A stretch of DNA of 23,173 bases from an uncultured Eubacteriales bacterium (GTDB taxonomy: Bacteria > Bacillota > Clostridia > Oscillospirales > Acutalibacteraceae): assembly GCA_934486755.1 (NCBI GenBank), contig CAKSQT010000023.1, positions 1 through 23,173 of the forward strand. The letters run 5' to 3'. This document shows positions 7,719 through 16,200 of this stretch, piece by piece; the stretch's first letter is position 1; each line of letters starts with the position of its first letter. The position numbers were made by a program, and so were the translations under genes. The notes beneath the pieces were generated by a model. It was given only the letters and a program-made list of their open reading frames with translations. It made no database searches and was not told the DNA's origin.

Positions 7719-8957
7719 TTATCTTATATTACCGTTACCGTGAATAACATATTTATATGTTGTTAGTTCTTGGAGTCCCATCGGTCCCCTTGCGTGGAGC
7801 TTCTGCGTCGAAATTCCCATTTCACAACCCAAACCAAACTCGCCGCCGTCTGTAAACCGCGTAGAAGCATTGACATATACAGCGGCTGAATCAACCGAAG
7901 ACACAAAGTAATCAGCGGTTTTTTTATCTTCTGTTATAATTGCGTCGCTGTGATGTGTTGAGTGTGCGCCGATATGTTTAACAGCCTCATCGGCATTGTC
8001 AACAATTTTAACCGCCATTATATAATCCAAAAACTCGGTATCAAAGTCATTCTCGTTGGCAGGCACAGCGTTGATAATTGAGCAAACCTCGCTGTCGCCC
8101 CTGATTTCAACACCGCCTATTTCGTCAAACCTGTTCTTCAAAGCAGGCAAAAACTCCGACGCGATTTTTCTGTTCACCAAACAAACCTCTGCGGCATTGC
8201 AAACTGATGGGCGGCTTGTTTTTGCATTGACTACAACATCTAACGCCATATCAATATCGGCGGCGCTGTCAACATATATATGGCATATTCCCGTACCTGT
8301 TTCAACGCAGGGAACCTTTGCACTGTCAACGCAAGCCTTTATAAGTCCCTTTCCGCCGCGCGGTATAAGTAAATCAACATAACCAACGGCGGTCATAAGA
8401 TCGTTTGCGCTTTGACGCGTCGTATCCTCAACAAGATTAATATAATCTGCATTAATTCCTGCTTTTGTTAAACCGCATTTCAGTGCGGAAACAATTTCAT
8501 AAGCGCTTAAAAATGCCTCCTTGCCGCTGCGAAGAACGCAAACGTTACCGCTTTTAAAGCACAACGCCGCCGCGTCGGAAGTAACATTTGGGCGGCTTTC
8601 ATATATTATTGCAATTACGCCGATAGGGACAGAGATCTTTTTAATATCAAGTCCGCCGTCACGTACGGTATGCGACAATTCACGTCCGAGCGGATCAGAC
8701 AAATCTATCAGACTGCGTATGCCGTCTGCCATTGCGGATATTCTTGATTTATCCAACCGTAAACGGTCAATCATTACGTCGGATATTTTGCCCTTTGCAT
8801 TCTCAACGTCCTTAGAATTAGCGGCAAGTATTTCGGTTGTATGCTCTAAAAGACTTTCAGCCATAAAGTCAAGCCCTTTATTGCGTTCTGCAAGACTCAA
8901 AGCGGCATTAAGCGACGCAGTTTTTGCGTTTTTTAAAATTTCGGAAGTTAATTTCAT
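7719..8957 (-). CDS. proA: Glutamate-5-semialdehyde dehydrogenase (gamma-glutamyl phosphate reductase)
   Basis: ProA reduces gamma-glutamyl phosphate to glutamate-5-semialdehyde with NADPH, the second step of proline synthesis. The 412-residue protein is of typical length and belongs to the aldehyde dehydrogenase superfamily. Visible motifs are YESRPNVTSDAAALCFKSGN for cofactor and substrate binding, LIPRGGKGLI, and the catalytic Cys in SRPSVCNAAE. Its ATG shares one base with the proB stop codon (TAATG), so the two are translationally coupled, which fits known ProB-ProA channelling of the unstable phosphate intermediate. Confidence 0.96.
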   Translation of the reverse strand: MKLTSEILKNAKTASLNAALSLAERNKGLDFMAESLLEHTTEILAANSKDVENAKGKISDVMIDRLRLDKSRISAMADGIRSLIDLSDPLGRELSHTVRDGGLDIKKISVPIGVIAIIYESRPNVTSDAAALCFKSGNVCVLRSGKEAFLSAYEIVSALKCGLTKAGINADYINLVEDTTRQSANDLMTAVGYVDLLIPRGGKGLIKACVDSAKVPCVETGTGICHIYVDSAADIDMALDVVVNAKTSRPSVCNAAEVCLVNRKIASEFLPALKNRFDEIGGVEIRGDSEVCSIINAVPANENDFDTEFLDYIMAVKIVDNADEAVKHIGAHSTHHSDAIITEDKKTADYFVSSVDSAAVYVNASTRFTDGGEFGLGCEMGISTQKLHARGPMGLQELTTYKYVIHGNGNIR

Positions 8958-9733
8958 TATTTTACGCCCCTTTTGGCGACAAATCTTGTGCCGACGTCTT
9001 TCCCTGCCGCAATATCATATAAAAGCAAAGGATTATTTCCATTTGCGATTACCATATCAATGCCGTTTTCGTTGGCAATTTCGGCGGCGTGCAGTTTTGT
9101 TGCCATTCCGCCCGTTCCAAGTTTACTGCCTGCGCCGCCTGTCATAGCTTTGATTTCAGGCGTTATGTCTTCAACACAATGCAGAAGCTCAGCGGTGTCA
9201 TCAATGTGCGGGTCGGCGGTATAAAGACCGTTAATATCCGAAAGAAGAATAAGCAGATCCGCGTCAATAACTGTTGCGACAATGGCAGCAATAGTATCGT
9301 TATCGCCGATAACAATTTCATCGGTTGCAACGGAATCGTTCTCATTTATAATCGGTATTGCCCCTAATTCCAAAAGACGGAACATTGTGTTTTGAAAATT
9401 ATTTCTGCGGTCACTATGCTCAATGTCCGCACCTGTTATGAGGATTTGGGCAACAGTATGATTATACTCCGAAAAAATTTTATCGTATGTATACATAAGC
9501 TCGCACTGACCGACAGCGGCGGCGGCCTGCTTTGTGGGAATGTCACTTGGTTTGCCGTTAAGCGACAATTTTCCTGCGCCCATACCGATAGCGCCTGACG
9601 AAACCAAAATAATTTCGTTGCCTGCGTTTTTTAAATCAGACATTGTTTTGCATAGTTCCTCTACCCTGCGTATATTTAAAAGCCCAGTTGAATGAGCCAA
9701 AGTGGAGGTGCCGATTTTAATGACAATTCTCAT
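8957..9733 (-). CDS. proB: Glutamate 5-kinase, short form without PUA domain
   Basis: ProB phosphorylates glutamate at the gamma-carboxyl, the committed and usually proline-inhibited step of the pathway. The amino acid kinase fold is complete: KIGTSTL at the N-terminus, VSSGAIGMGAGKL, INENDSVATDE, GDNDTIAA, LLSDINGLYTADP and GTGGMATKLHAA. At 258 residues it ends after the kinase domain, so it lacks the roughly 100-residue PUA domain of the 367-residue E. coli enzyme. Such short forms are known in other bacteria and are not a truncation here, because the stop codon is shared with the proA start. AAGGA lies 5 bases before the ATG. Confidence 0.95.
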   Translation of the reverse strand: MRIVIKIGTSTLAHSTGLLNIRRVEELCKTMSDLKNAGNEIILVSSGAIGMGAGKLSLNGKPSDIPTKQAAAAVGQCELMYTYDKIFSEYNHTVAQILITGADIEHSDRRNNFQNTMFRLLELGAIPIINENDSVATDEIVIGDNDTIAAIVATVIDADLLILLSDINGLYTADPHIDDTAELLHCVEDITPEIKAMTGGAGSKLGTGGMATKLHAAEIANENGIDMVIANGNNPLLLYDIAAGKDVGTRFVAKRGVK

Positions 9734-9807
9734 AGCAGTTCCTTTCTGGAAATATCAAAATTTATTATATATAAAGATTAAGCCACACTAAAATTACGAC
9801 TTTTTTT

Positions 9808-9836
9808 ATTTTAACATAACTCTCTTTATATTTCAA
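9808..9836 (-). promoter_or_regulatory. Sigma-A promoter of proBAC
   Basis: On the minus strand -35 TTGAAA (9831-9836) and -10 TAAAAT (9808-9813) are separated by exactly 17 bases. The leader to the proB start would be about 65-70 bases. I see no T-box or riboswitch in it. Confidence 0.65.
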
Positions 9837-9858
9837 TAACATTTTGTTTGCTGGAATA

Positions 9859-12483
9859 TCATTTTTTGAACGTGAAATAATTAATGCTCATTGTGCTTCG
9901 CGGAGTCTCAGTCCTTATATAAATTTTGAGCTCGTGCTGACCTTTTGAAAACGGTATTATCTGCGGTGCGCTTGTCACCCACTTCTTCGGCAAATGAGGG
10001 TCTTTCGGGTCGTCCTCGTTCCACTCGACCGACTCGAATTCGGGACTTAATCCCTCTACCGTACAGGTCTTAATACCGTCAATTAAAACTTCCATATAGG
10101 AAGAAGACTTTTCGGCGGCAAAGCGAACGCAAAATTCATAATTTCCTGTTTCTTCAACATCAACTGTGTATGAAACAAAGCAATCGTTACCGCGCATATC
10201 CTTTTCAAGACGGCGCACATTCTGTCCTCCGCCCTCGTCACTACATTCTTCTATGCCTGCAAATGTATGAGATACAGCATTCAGTTTAAGCGCTGAAATT
10301 TTTGAAGTGCCCGACGCGGATATTTTATTTATCGGTCCGAAATCTGCATTTTTAAATCTGTTGGTTTTCATAATTGTATTTAAAACAAAACGTGCAGATT
10401 CTTCAAGCTCCTCACGGCTTAAATTATGCAGAACTGCTGTTTGTATCGCAAGCTCTATTTCGTCAGGGTATCCGAACGGCATTTTGATATTGTTGCCCGC
10501 CTTTATTTCCTCAAATAAATGCGAATCGGTGCGCCAATCGGTCATAACAACACCTTCATAACCCCACTCATCACGCAGTATTCCCGTAATTGCACCGTAG
10601 TTACTGCTTGAACGGATATTGTTTACAAGGTTATATGAGGTCATCAGACACAGCGGTTTGCTTTCCTTTACTGCTATTTCAAAACCTTTGAGGTATATTT
10701 CACGCAGCGCTCTTTCAGAAACGATGCTGTTGCTGAAAATTCTCATACGCTCCTGATTGTTGCACATAAAGTGCTTTATTGTTGCGGCAATTCCCATTGC
10801 CTGAATACCCCTTACTATTCCCGCGGCGCATTTGCCTGAAATAAGCGGGTCTTCGGAAAAATACTCAAAGTTCCTGCCGCACAACGGGTCGCGGTGTATG
10901 TTGAGAGCGGGCGCCAGCAGAATATCAATGTTGTGCTGTTTGCACTCCTTACCCATTGCGGCTCCCACAAGCTCGCACATACTGATGTTCCAAGTACAAG
11001 CAAGCAGAGTTGCACAGGGGAAACAGGTGGTCGCCGTGGATACACGCAGTCCCGCAGGTCCGTCAGCTGTTTGGGCATTTGGTATTCTTCTTGCAAAATT
11101 GTTACCCATTCCCGCAGTGCCCCTCGGAACGGCAGGAGGTTGTGCCATAGAAAGATTGATCATCTCCTCGACGCTTAATTCTCTTATAAAATCGTCTAAG
11201 GTTATCTTCTCGTCTTTTACGTCATATAAAGTGTGATTTCCGTGTTTTTCCCGTAATAATTCTAATTCAATTGGGTAACATTCACCCGATTTTCGCCTTG
11301 AAAGGCGTTGGTCAAAACATTTATTTCTAATTGCTTTACCATTTTGGTCTAAGCGCGACGGCAACTCGCACGAAAGTTTTAATGATGTCGCAAATACCGT
11401 TTCGTCATCTTCTAAGGTCATACTGCCGCAGTTTTTGAGTTCGCGTATGTTCTCACCCAAATAAAATTGATATTCGCCCCTCGAAATAATAAACGAAGCA
11501 TTGCTTTCGTCAAAATAGGCAAGATCGCTTTTGTTTATTTTAATCGTAACCGATTCGCTTTCGCTCGGTTGCAAGAGTTTTGTTTTATGAAAGCCTTTAA
11601 GTTCTAAGCGAGGTCTTCCCTGCTTGATTTCAGGCGATTTAACATATATCTGAACAACATCTTTTCCTGCATAATCACCTGTGTTTTTTACGGTGAAAGA
11701 GATGCTGATATTTTCCGAATTTTCAGTATTTTTAATCTCCGATATTTCAAAATCGGTGTATGACAGACCGTGTCCGAAAGGAAACGCAACATTTTCATTG
11801 GCGTCGGGTATTGTTTCAAAATAACGGTAACCAACATAAACGTCTTCTTCATAATAAACCGTATCCGAAAAAATGTGGTGATTTTCGGCGCACGGATAAT
11901 CATTGTAGTCAAATGCCAATGTGTCTGTAAGATGTCCGCTTGGATTTATCTTTCCGCTTATTATATCGCCTACTGCGTTTCCGCCTTCCATACCTGGCAG
12001 CCATACTAAGAGTATAGTCGATACTTTGCTGTATTTGCGGACAAAGTTCATATTTATCGGCTCCGCAATATTAAGTATTACAATTATATCCTTAAAATTT
12101 GAACGTTGCAGAGATGCAAAGAGAGCCTTTTCGCTGTCACTTAAATTAAATTCTTCAATGCTTCTGTCCCAAAACTCTCCCGAATTGCGTGAAATTACAA
12201 CCAAGGCTGTCCTTGTTTCCTTTGCAACGAGGTTCATTTCATCCTCAGACAGTGACTCCTTTTCGCAAACAAGAGTAATTCCCGCATTTTTTAAGCCTTC
12301 GGGTATACCGATACTGTAACGGCTGTTTACATTTCCCGAACCGTAGCCGCTTTTGTTATATTTAAACTGCCCATCGCCGAGAACAGCAATTTTTTCACCC
12401 GCTTTAAGCGGTAAAATACCGTTGTTTTTTAAAAGTACAATACCTTCCTCTGCCGCCTTGCGTGAAATGCTTATGTTATCCAT
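9859..12483 (-). CDS. Permuted GH3 beta-glycosidase with C-terminal CBM6-like domain
   Basis: This 874-residue enzyme has the two GH3 domains in reversed order. The alpha/beta-sandwich domain comes first (about 1-240), with EGIVLLKNNGILPL, YYEEDVYVGYRYF near 205-220 (region of the acid/base Glu in relatives) and FGHGLSY. A fibronectin-III-like domain follows (about 245-355). The TIM-barrel domain comes next (about 440-720), with NFEYFSEDPLISG, KHFMCNNQE and the nucleophile Asp649 in MTDWRTD. Residues from about 734 to the end form a beta-sandwich like CBM6/CBM35. This reversed order is known from Ruminococcus albus and Butyrivibrio beta-glucosidases. There is no signal peptide, so it probably acts in the cytoplasm on imported oligosaccharides. 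AGGAG precedes the ATG by 5 bases. It sits just after a hairpin that ends the exported-protein series. Beta-glucosidase is likely, but beta-xylosidase or related activity cannot be excluded. Confidence 0.92.
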   Translation of the reverse strand: MDNISISRKAAEEGIVLLKNNGILPLKAGEKIAVLGDGQFKYNKSGYGSGNVNSRYSIGIPEGLKNAGITLVCEKESLSEDEMNLVAKETRTALVVISRNSGEFWDRSIEEFNLSDSEKALFASLQRSNFKDIIVILNIAEPINMNFVRKYSKVSTILLVWLPGMEGGNAVGDIISGKINPSGHLTDTLAFDYNDYPCAENHHIFSDTVYYEEDVYVGYRYFETIPDANENVAFPFGHGLSYTDFEISEIKNTENSENISISFTVKNTGDYAGKDVVQIYVKSPEIKQGRPRLELKGFHKTKLLQPSESESVTIKINKSDLAYFDESNASFIISRGEYQFYLGENIRELKNCGSMTLEDDETVFATSLKLSCELPSRLDQNGKAIRNKCFDQRLSRRKSGECYPIELELLREKHGNHTLYDVKDEKITLDDFIRELSVEEMINLSMAQPPAVPRGTAGMGNNFARRIPNAQTADGPAGLRVSTATTCFPCATLLACTWNISMCELVGAAMGKECKQHNIDILLAPALNIHRDPLCGRNFEYFSEDPLISGKCAAGIVRGIQAMGIAATIKHFMCNNQERMRIFSNSIVSERALREIYLKGFEIAVKESKPLCLMTSYNLVNNIRSSSNYGAITGILRDEWGYEGVVMTDWRTDSHLFEEIKAGNNIKMPFGYPDEIELAIQTAVLHNLSREELEESARFVLNTIMKTNRFKNADFGPINKISASGTSKISALKLNAVSHTFAGIEECSDEGGGQNVRRLEKDMRGNDCFVSYTVDVEETGNYEFCVRFAAEKSSSYMEVLIDGIKTCTVEGLSPEFESVEWNEDDPKDPHLPKKWVTSAPQIIPFSKGQHELKIYIRTETPRSTMSINYFTFKK

Positions 12484-12517
12484 ATTTTTCTCCTAATAAA
12501 TAAATTCATAATAAACC

Positions 12518-12547
12518 CATAGCCTCCTTCAAAAGAAAGAGGCTATG
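12518..12547 (-). terminator. Hairpin between the peptide gene and the GH3 gene
   Basis: CATAGCCTC (12518-12526) and GAGGCTATG (12539-12547) form a perfect 9-bp stem, extended by TTC/GAA inside. On the minus strand GGTTTATTATG follows, which is a weak U-tract. It begins 12 bases after the 38-residue peptide gene and only 35 bases before the GH3 start, leaving little room for a separate GH3 promoter. It may be a leaky terminator or an RNA-stabilising element. Confidence 0.6.
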
Positions 12548-12559
12548 AAAATAACAGAT

Positions 12560-12676
12560 TTAGAAAACTCCGCCGCCCGGGTTATCCATAAAATCTCCCG
12601 ACAAGTCTTGCGCTATCGGTTCTTCGGGCGCGGTTACGGTTGAAAACTCCGCCGTAGGTTTTGAATATTCTTTCAT
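12560..12676 (-). CDS. 38-residue peptide with MKxYxKP start
   Basis: I do not recognise the family. The frame encodes 38 residues beginning MKEYSKPTAEFSTVTAPEEP and ending FMDNPGGGVF. Support for translation is strong: AAGGAG lies 9 bases before the ATG, and the gene sits 15 bases after the lipoprotein stop in the same tight series. It is acidic, has no Cys and no signal peptide, and ends in a glycine run plus hydrophobic residues. Its start matches the 46-residue peptide on the other side of the lipoprotein (MK-x-Y-x-KP-x-A-x-F-S). Short proteins with this sort of start occur in gut Firmicutes, by my recollection without known function. A ribosomally made precursor peptide is one possibility, but no maturation enzyme is in the window. 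Confidence 0.7.
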   Translation of the reverse strand: MKEYSKPTAEFSTVTAPEEPIAQDLSGDFMDNPGGGVF

Positions 12677-12691
12677 TTAAAAATCTCCTTT

Positions 12692-13111
12692 TTACCCTAC
12701 AAATCCGTTGGGCTCGGTTGTAATTTCTGCACCGAGACCGCCCTTTTCGGGCGTTTTAGAATCAGATGACGTGTTTTCCTTTGAGGAATTATCCGTAGCG
12801 GAACTTGACTTGCTTCTGCTTTCCTGATTAGAAACGGCAGAGGACGGATTTTCAGTTTTCTTTTTACCGCCGGACTCTTTTGCATTGTCGGCGCTGTTCG
12901 CCGAGGTCGGAGAATCAAAATTTCCGTTCCATTCGGAAGTAACCTCGCTTGCCTCCTTTGAAGTAAGCGATTCGGTTGATTCAATATCGTTGTACTTAGT
13001 ATCAGAACTTGTTTTGTCCTTATTCTTGCCGCGGCAGGCAGTGAGTGCCACCGCCGCCGTGATAAGAAGGATCACTGCCGAAAGTACAATTTTGCGATTG
13101 ATCCTGTTCAT
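12692..13111 (-). CDS. Ser-rich lipoprotein of unknown function
   Basis: This 139-residue protein has a signal peptide with a lipobox (LTAC, Cys at residue 26), so it should be lipid-anchored on the outer face of the membrane. The mature part is a low-complexity, hydrophilic stretch rich in Ser, Lys, Asp, Glu and Asn with no recognisable fold. It ends in a different kind of tail, GGLGAEITTEPNGFVG, which has Gly and hydrophobic residues. The architecture is that of an extended tether presenting a short C-terminal motif. GAGG lies before the ATG, 12 bases after the 46-residue peptide stop. It is flanked by two related short genes, so a joint role is likely, but the function is unknown. Confidence 0.82.
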   Translation of the reverse strand: MNRINRKIVLSAVILLITAAVALTACRGKNKDKTSSDTKYNDIESTESLTSKEASEVTSEWNGNFDSPTSANSADNAKESGGKKKTENPSSAVSNQESRSKSSSATDNSSKENTSSDSKTPEKGGLGAEITTEPNGFVG

Positions 13112-13123
13112 AAATCTGCCTCG

Positions 13124-13264
13124 TTATTCATCTGTGTAGGTGGGATCGGTATACTCGTAATCGCCCCAGTTTTTTACACTTGTGTCGGTAACATCCGCGC
13201 AGATTTTTTCTTTTATATAGCCATATTCGGAGAATATTGCTTCGGGTTTTAAATAGGATTTCAT
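13124..13264 (-). CDS. 46-residue peptide with MKxYxKP start
   Basis: I do not recognise the family. The frame encodes 46 residues beginning MKSYLKPEAIFSEYGYIKEK, continuing with a single Cys (ICADVTDTSV) and ending in an acidic, Tyr-rich tail (GDYEYTDPTYTDE). A consensus AGGAGG lies 7 bases before the ATG, and its first bases overlap the TAG stop of the SGNH gene, so translation is probably coupled. It has no signal peptide. The first dozen residues match the 38-residue peptide (MK-x-Y-x-KP-x-A-x-F-S), which suggests a common leader or binding segment followed by different cores. Confidence 0.72.
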   Translation of the reverse strand: MKSYLKPEAIFSEYGYIKEKICADVTDTSVKNWGDYEYTDPTYTDE

Positions 13265-13275
13265 TTTATATCCTC

Positions 13276-16200
13276 CTATCTTTTGCTGTAAGCGGCGGTA
13301 TTTGCCTTGATAAATGCCTGAACTGCATTTATGTCAGCCTTTGTGCCGTCTGTGCCTGTGGTTATATACTCGCAAAGTGCAGAGTAGTTGGTCTTATCAA
13401 CGGTTTCATATCCGTCAAAGTAAGCGCTTGTTCCGTCGGTGTATTTAATGTTTACACTCGCGTTGAAGACTCCAACCTTTATCATTTTAGCGGCAAGCTC
13501 GCGGCTTACGCCCTTAACAGACTTGGAATAGGTTGCCTTGCCTGTATTGAGCGGGCTGTAAAGTGTTTCGGAAGTTCCGTCCTTGGTGTAGGTCACATAA
13601 GCCCTTGCGGAGATCTGCTGACCTGCGAGCTTATCCGACTGACTGCCGTTAAGACGTATCCAAGCGTTGCTTGTTACGCTGTTATCGGTATAAGCGTTTG
13701 CAAGTTTTATACCTTCAAAACCTGTCTTACCTGTTGTGGAAAGAGTAAGTTCACCGTCAAATGATGCGGTGGGTAATGCTATCATACCCGAACGAACGCT
13801 GTAACCTAGTGCTTCAAATATCGCATTGTTGAATTTAAGCGCATACATAAGCGCACCATTGCTGTTTTCTGAGGCAAGGTCAAGACCGTAAGCCTCCGCC
13901 TGGAAATCAGGCGCCGCCTCGGCAATCAATTCGTCGATGTGACCTGCGAACATTGCGCTGTACTGCTCAGCGGTCATTCTCTCGCTTACGGGGATATTAT
14001 AGAAGCTGTCGCCTAAATACTTCTCGTAGTTGTCAGCGTATGCGAAATCATAAGCGCGTATGCTGTCGGAAACGATTGTTTCTTCTATCTTATTAAAGAA
14101 GGTATTTACAATATATTGTGCAACAGCACGGTTACCGTTTTCACCGAGATGCAATGTTCCTATCTGTCCGTTCATTGTGAAGTAGTTCTTGGCGTCCGCG
14201 CTGCTCCAATTTGCAGAAGTCTCATAGAGGTCTACAAATGCACAGCCTGTTTCAGCCTGAACTTCGAGCATAAGGTCGTGAATGGGTTTAACATCTCTCG
14301 ACGCCTTTATGGGCGCTGTCAGAACAACCGTCGGAGCGCTTTCAAGTCCTTCAAGCATCTCAATCATACGGGTAAGGGTCTTTTTATAAAGTTGCTTGCC
14401 TGCTTCGGTCGTTATTTTGTCCCAGTCGTTTGTTCCGAGATCAATAAATACGAAATCAGGCTGATAAACAGCATTTAAGCGCCACATTGAGGAATTTGCC
14501 TCGTGATACGAACGGTAACGTGTATCGGCTTCTTCGTAACTGTTGACCAACTGCCAACCCCAAGAACCGAGATTTATAAACTCATAGCCGTTTGCGGTCT
14601 TTGCGTTCAAAAGTTCGTCAACATAGTCGGGGAATGAGCTGTCGTAACCACCGTAAATATAATTGTCATACAACTCGGTCTGAGAATCTCCGAAGTAGGC
14701 AATCTTTACCTTTTCGCTGGCATTGCCCGTATTAAGGGCAGTTATAAGAGCAGCCTTTTCGGTTGTTAAAAGCGCCTTTGTTTCAGCGTTAAGCGCGTTT
14801 AATACCTGCCACTTTGTCTCGTTTGAAACGCCCGATTTGTTATAGAAATTCGTTTTATAGCACTCGGCATACGCACTTGCTGTGCTGCAAGCATTCCAAG
14901 CGTCTATTACCGACTGATTGGCAACTATTGCGGTATAGTTCGGAGCTACTGCCTCAACCTGAGCCGGGGTAAGTCCTGCGGCGGAAATTGCCGCCTGTGT
15001 TAAGGCTATATCCTTTGCGGTTGCGGGGGTTATAGCGTCGGCGTTGTAGTAAAGCGCGTCTGCACCGTACTCATAAATGAAATCATAGACCTTTGTCTCG
15101 TTATCTGCACCGAGATACTGAACGCAGTTGTCATAATAATGACTGTTGTTTGCGGGAAGTGAGAAATCCGAAAGATTTGAAACCTCGCTTGCAGGAATGT
15201 TTGTGGTTGTGCCTCCTGCGAATAACAGTTTGCCGTCGTTATCGAAGAACATAAACTTATAAGCAAGTTTTCCGTTATCCTCGCCTGTTCCGATTACAAG
15301 TTTATAAGCGCGGTTGTAGTTGATGTTAAGATACCTGTAAAGTTCCGGATTGGTTGTGGCATAGCCCTGTGAATTTCTGTTGTTGTAGGACTTTATGTTG
15401 TTCGGAAGTTCAAAAGCGGGTACTTCTGCAACGCCGTTTGCTCTGAATGAGTAATTTGCGGCTGTTGTGCCGTCCGAATATTCAAGTCTTGCCCCCTCTA
15501 TATCAAGTGAGGTTGAGGTGCTTGGTAATTTAAGCCTTGCATAGGCTGCATTTGTACCTTCTGCGTCATAATGCAGGTAGATGTACGGGTCGTTGTTTAC
15601 GCTCGGTCCGTACGGAATAACATCAAGTGACAAATACTTAAACCCATTGTTTTTGGCAATGTATCTGCCCATTTTTCCCTGCGACTGCCACTCGGTTGAA
15701 GTATCAAGAACGCTGTTGCCTGTGCTGAATGCCTTAGTAAGTTTCTTGCCCGAAGCATCGCCCGAGTAAGCCTTAACCGTCCAGAGCATTTCGGAATAAA
15801 ATTCATCCTCAAAAGTATCGTTTACCTTTTCGGATTTAAACTGAGCCGAAGCCTTTGCGGTAAATTCCGACCAAGTAGCGTTGTCGGCAAGTTCTTTGAG
15901 GGCCGCGTCGGAAAGCGCGGCATAGGCTGCGGCGAATGTTTTGTATTCATTGCTTGTTCTGTCAATTGCGGTTCCGCTTATAACACCGCTGATGTACTCC
16001 GAATGGTCGGTTATAAATTCGGGTACGGATACGTGATTGCTGAAATAGTAATCCTTTCTCTGAACATCACCCATCATTGTTTCGGGTGCATTAATATTCA
16101 AGTATCCATCCATTGCGTTGTAAAGCGGTTTTTCAATGCTGAAAGAATAATCGGAAGCGTTTACATTCAAACCAATATTAATGCCATTTACGGTAACGGT

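Noticed and set aside
9734..9807. A possible T-box or proline-sensing leader upstream of proB
   Set aside because: The leader is about 65-70 bases and has no specifier loop, T-box sequence or terminator hairpin.
12484..12564. A dedicated promoter for the GH3 gene after the hairpin
   Set aside because: No -35/-10 pair with acceptable spacing was found in the 35 bases before the gene or within the hairpin; read-through or a promoter inside the upstream genes is equally possible.
12560..13264. A complete RiPP biosynthesis cluster
   Set aside because: No radical SAM enzyme, cyclodehydratase, lanthionine synthetase or dedicated peptidase-exporter is present near the short peptides, so only the precursor-like shape is supported.
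13237..13764. A 175-codon plus-strand frame with Cys-rich and hydrophobic stretches opposite the SGNH gene
   Set aside because: It lies fully antisense to a confidently identified gene; the Cys and Ile-rich composition comes from reading complementary codons.
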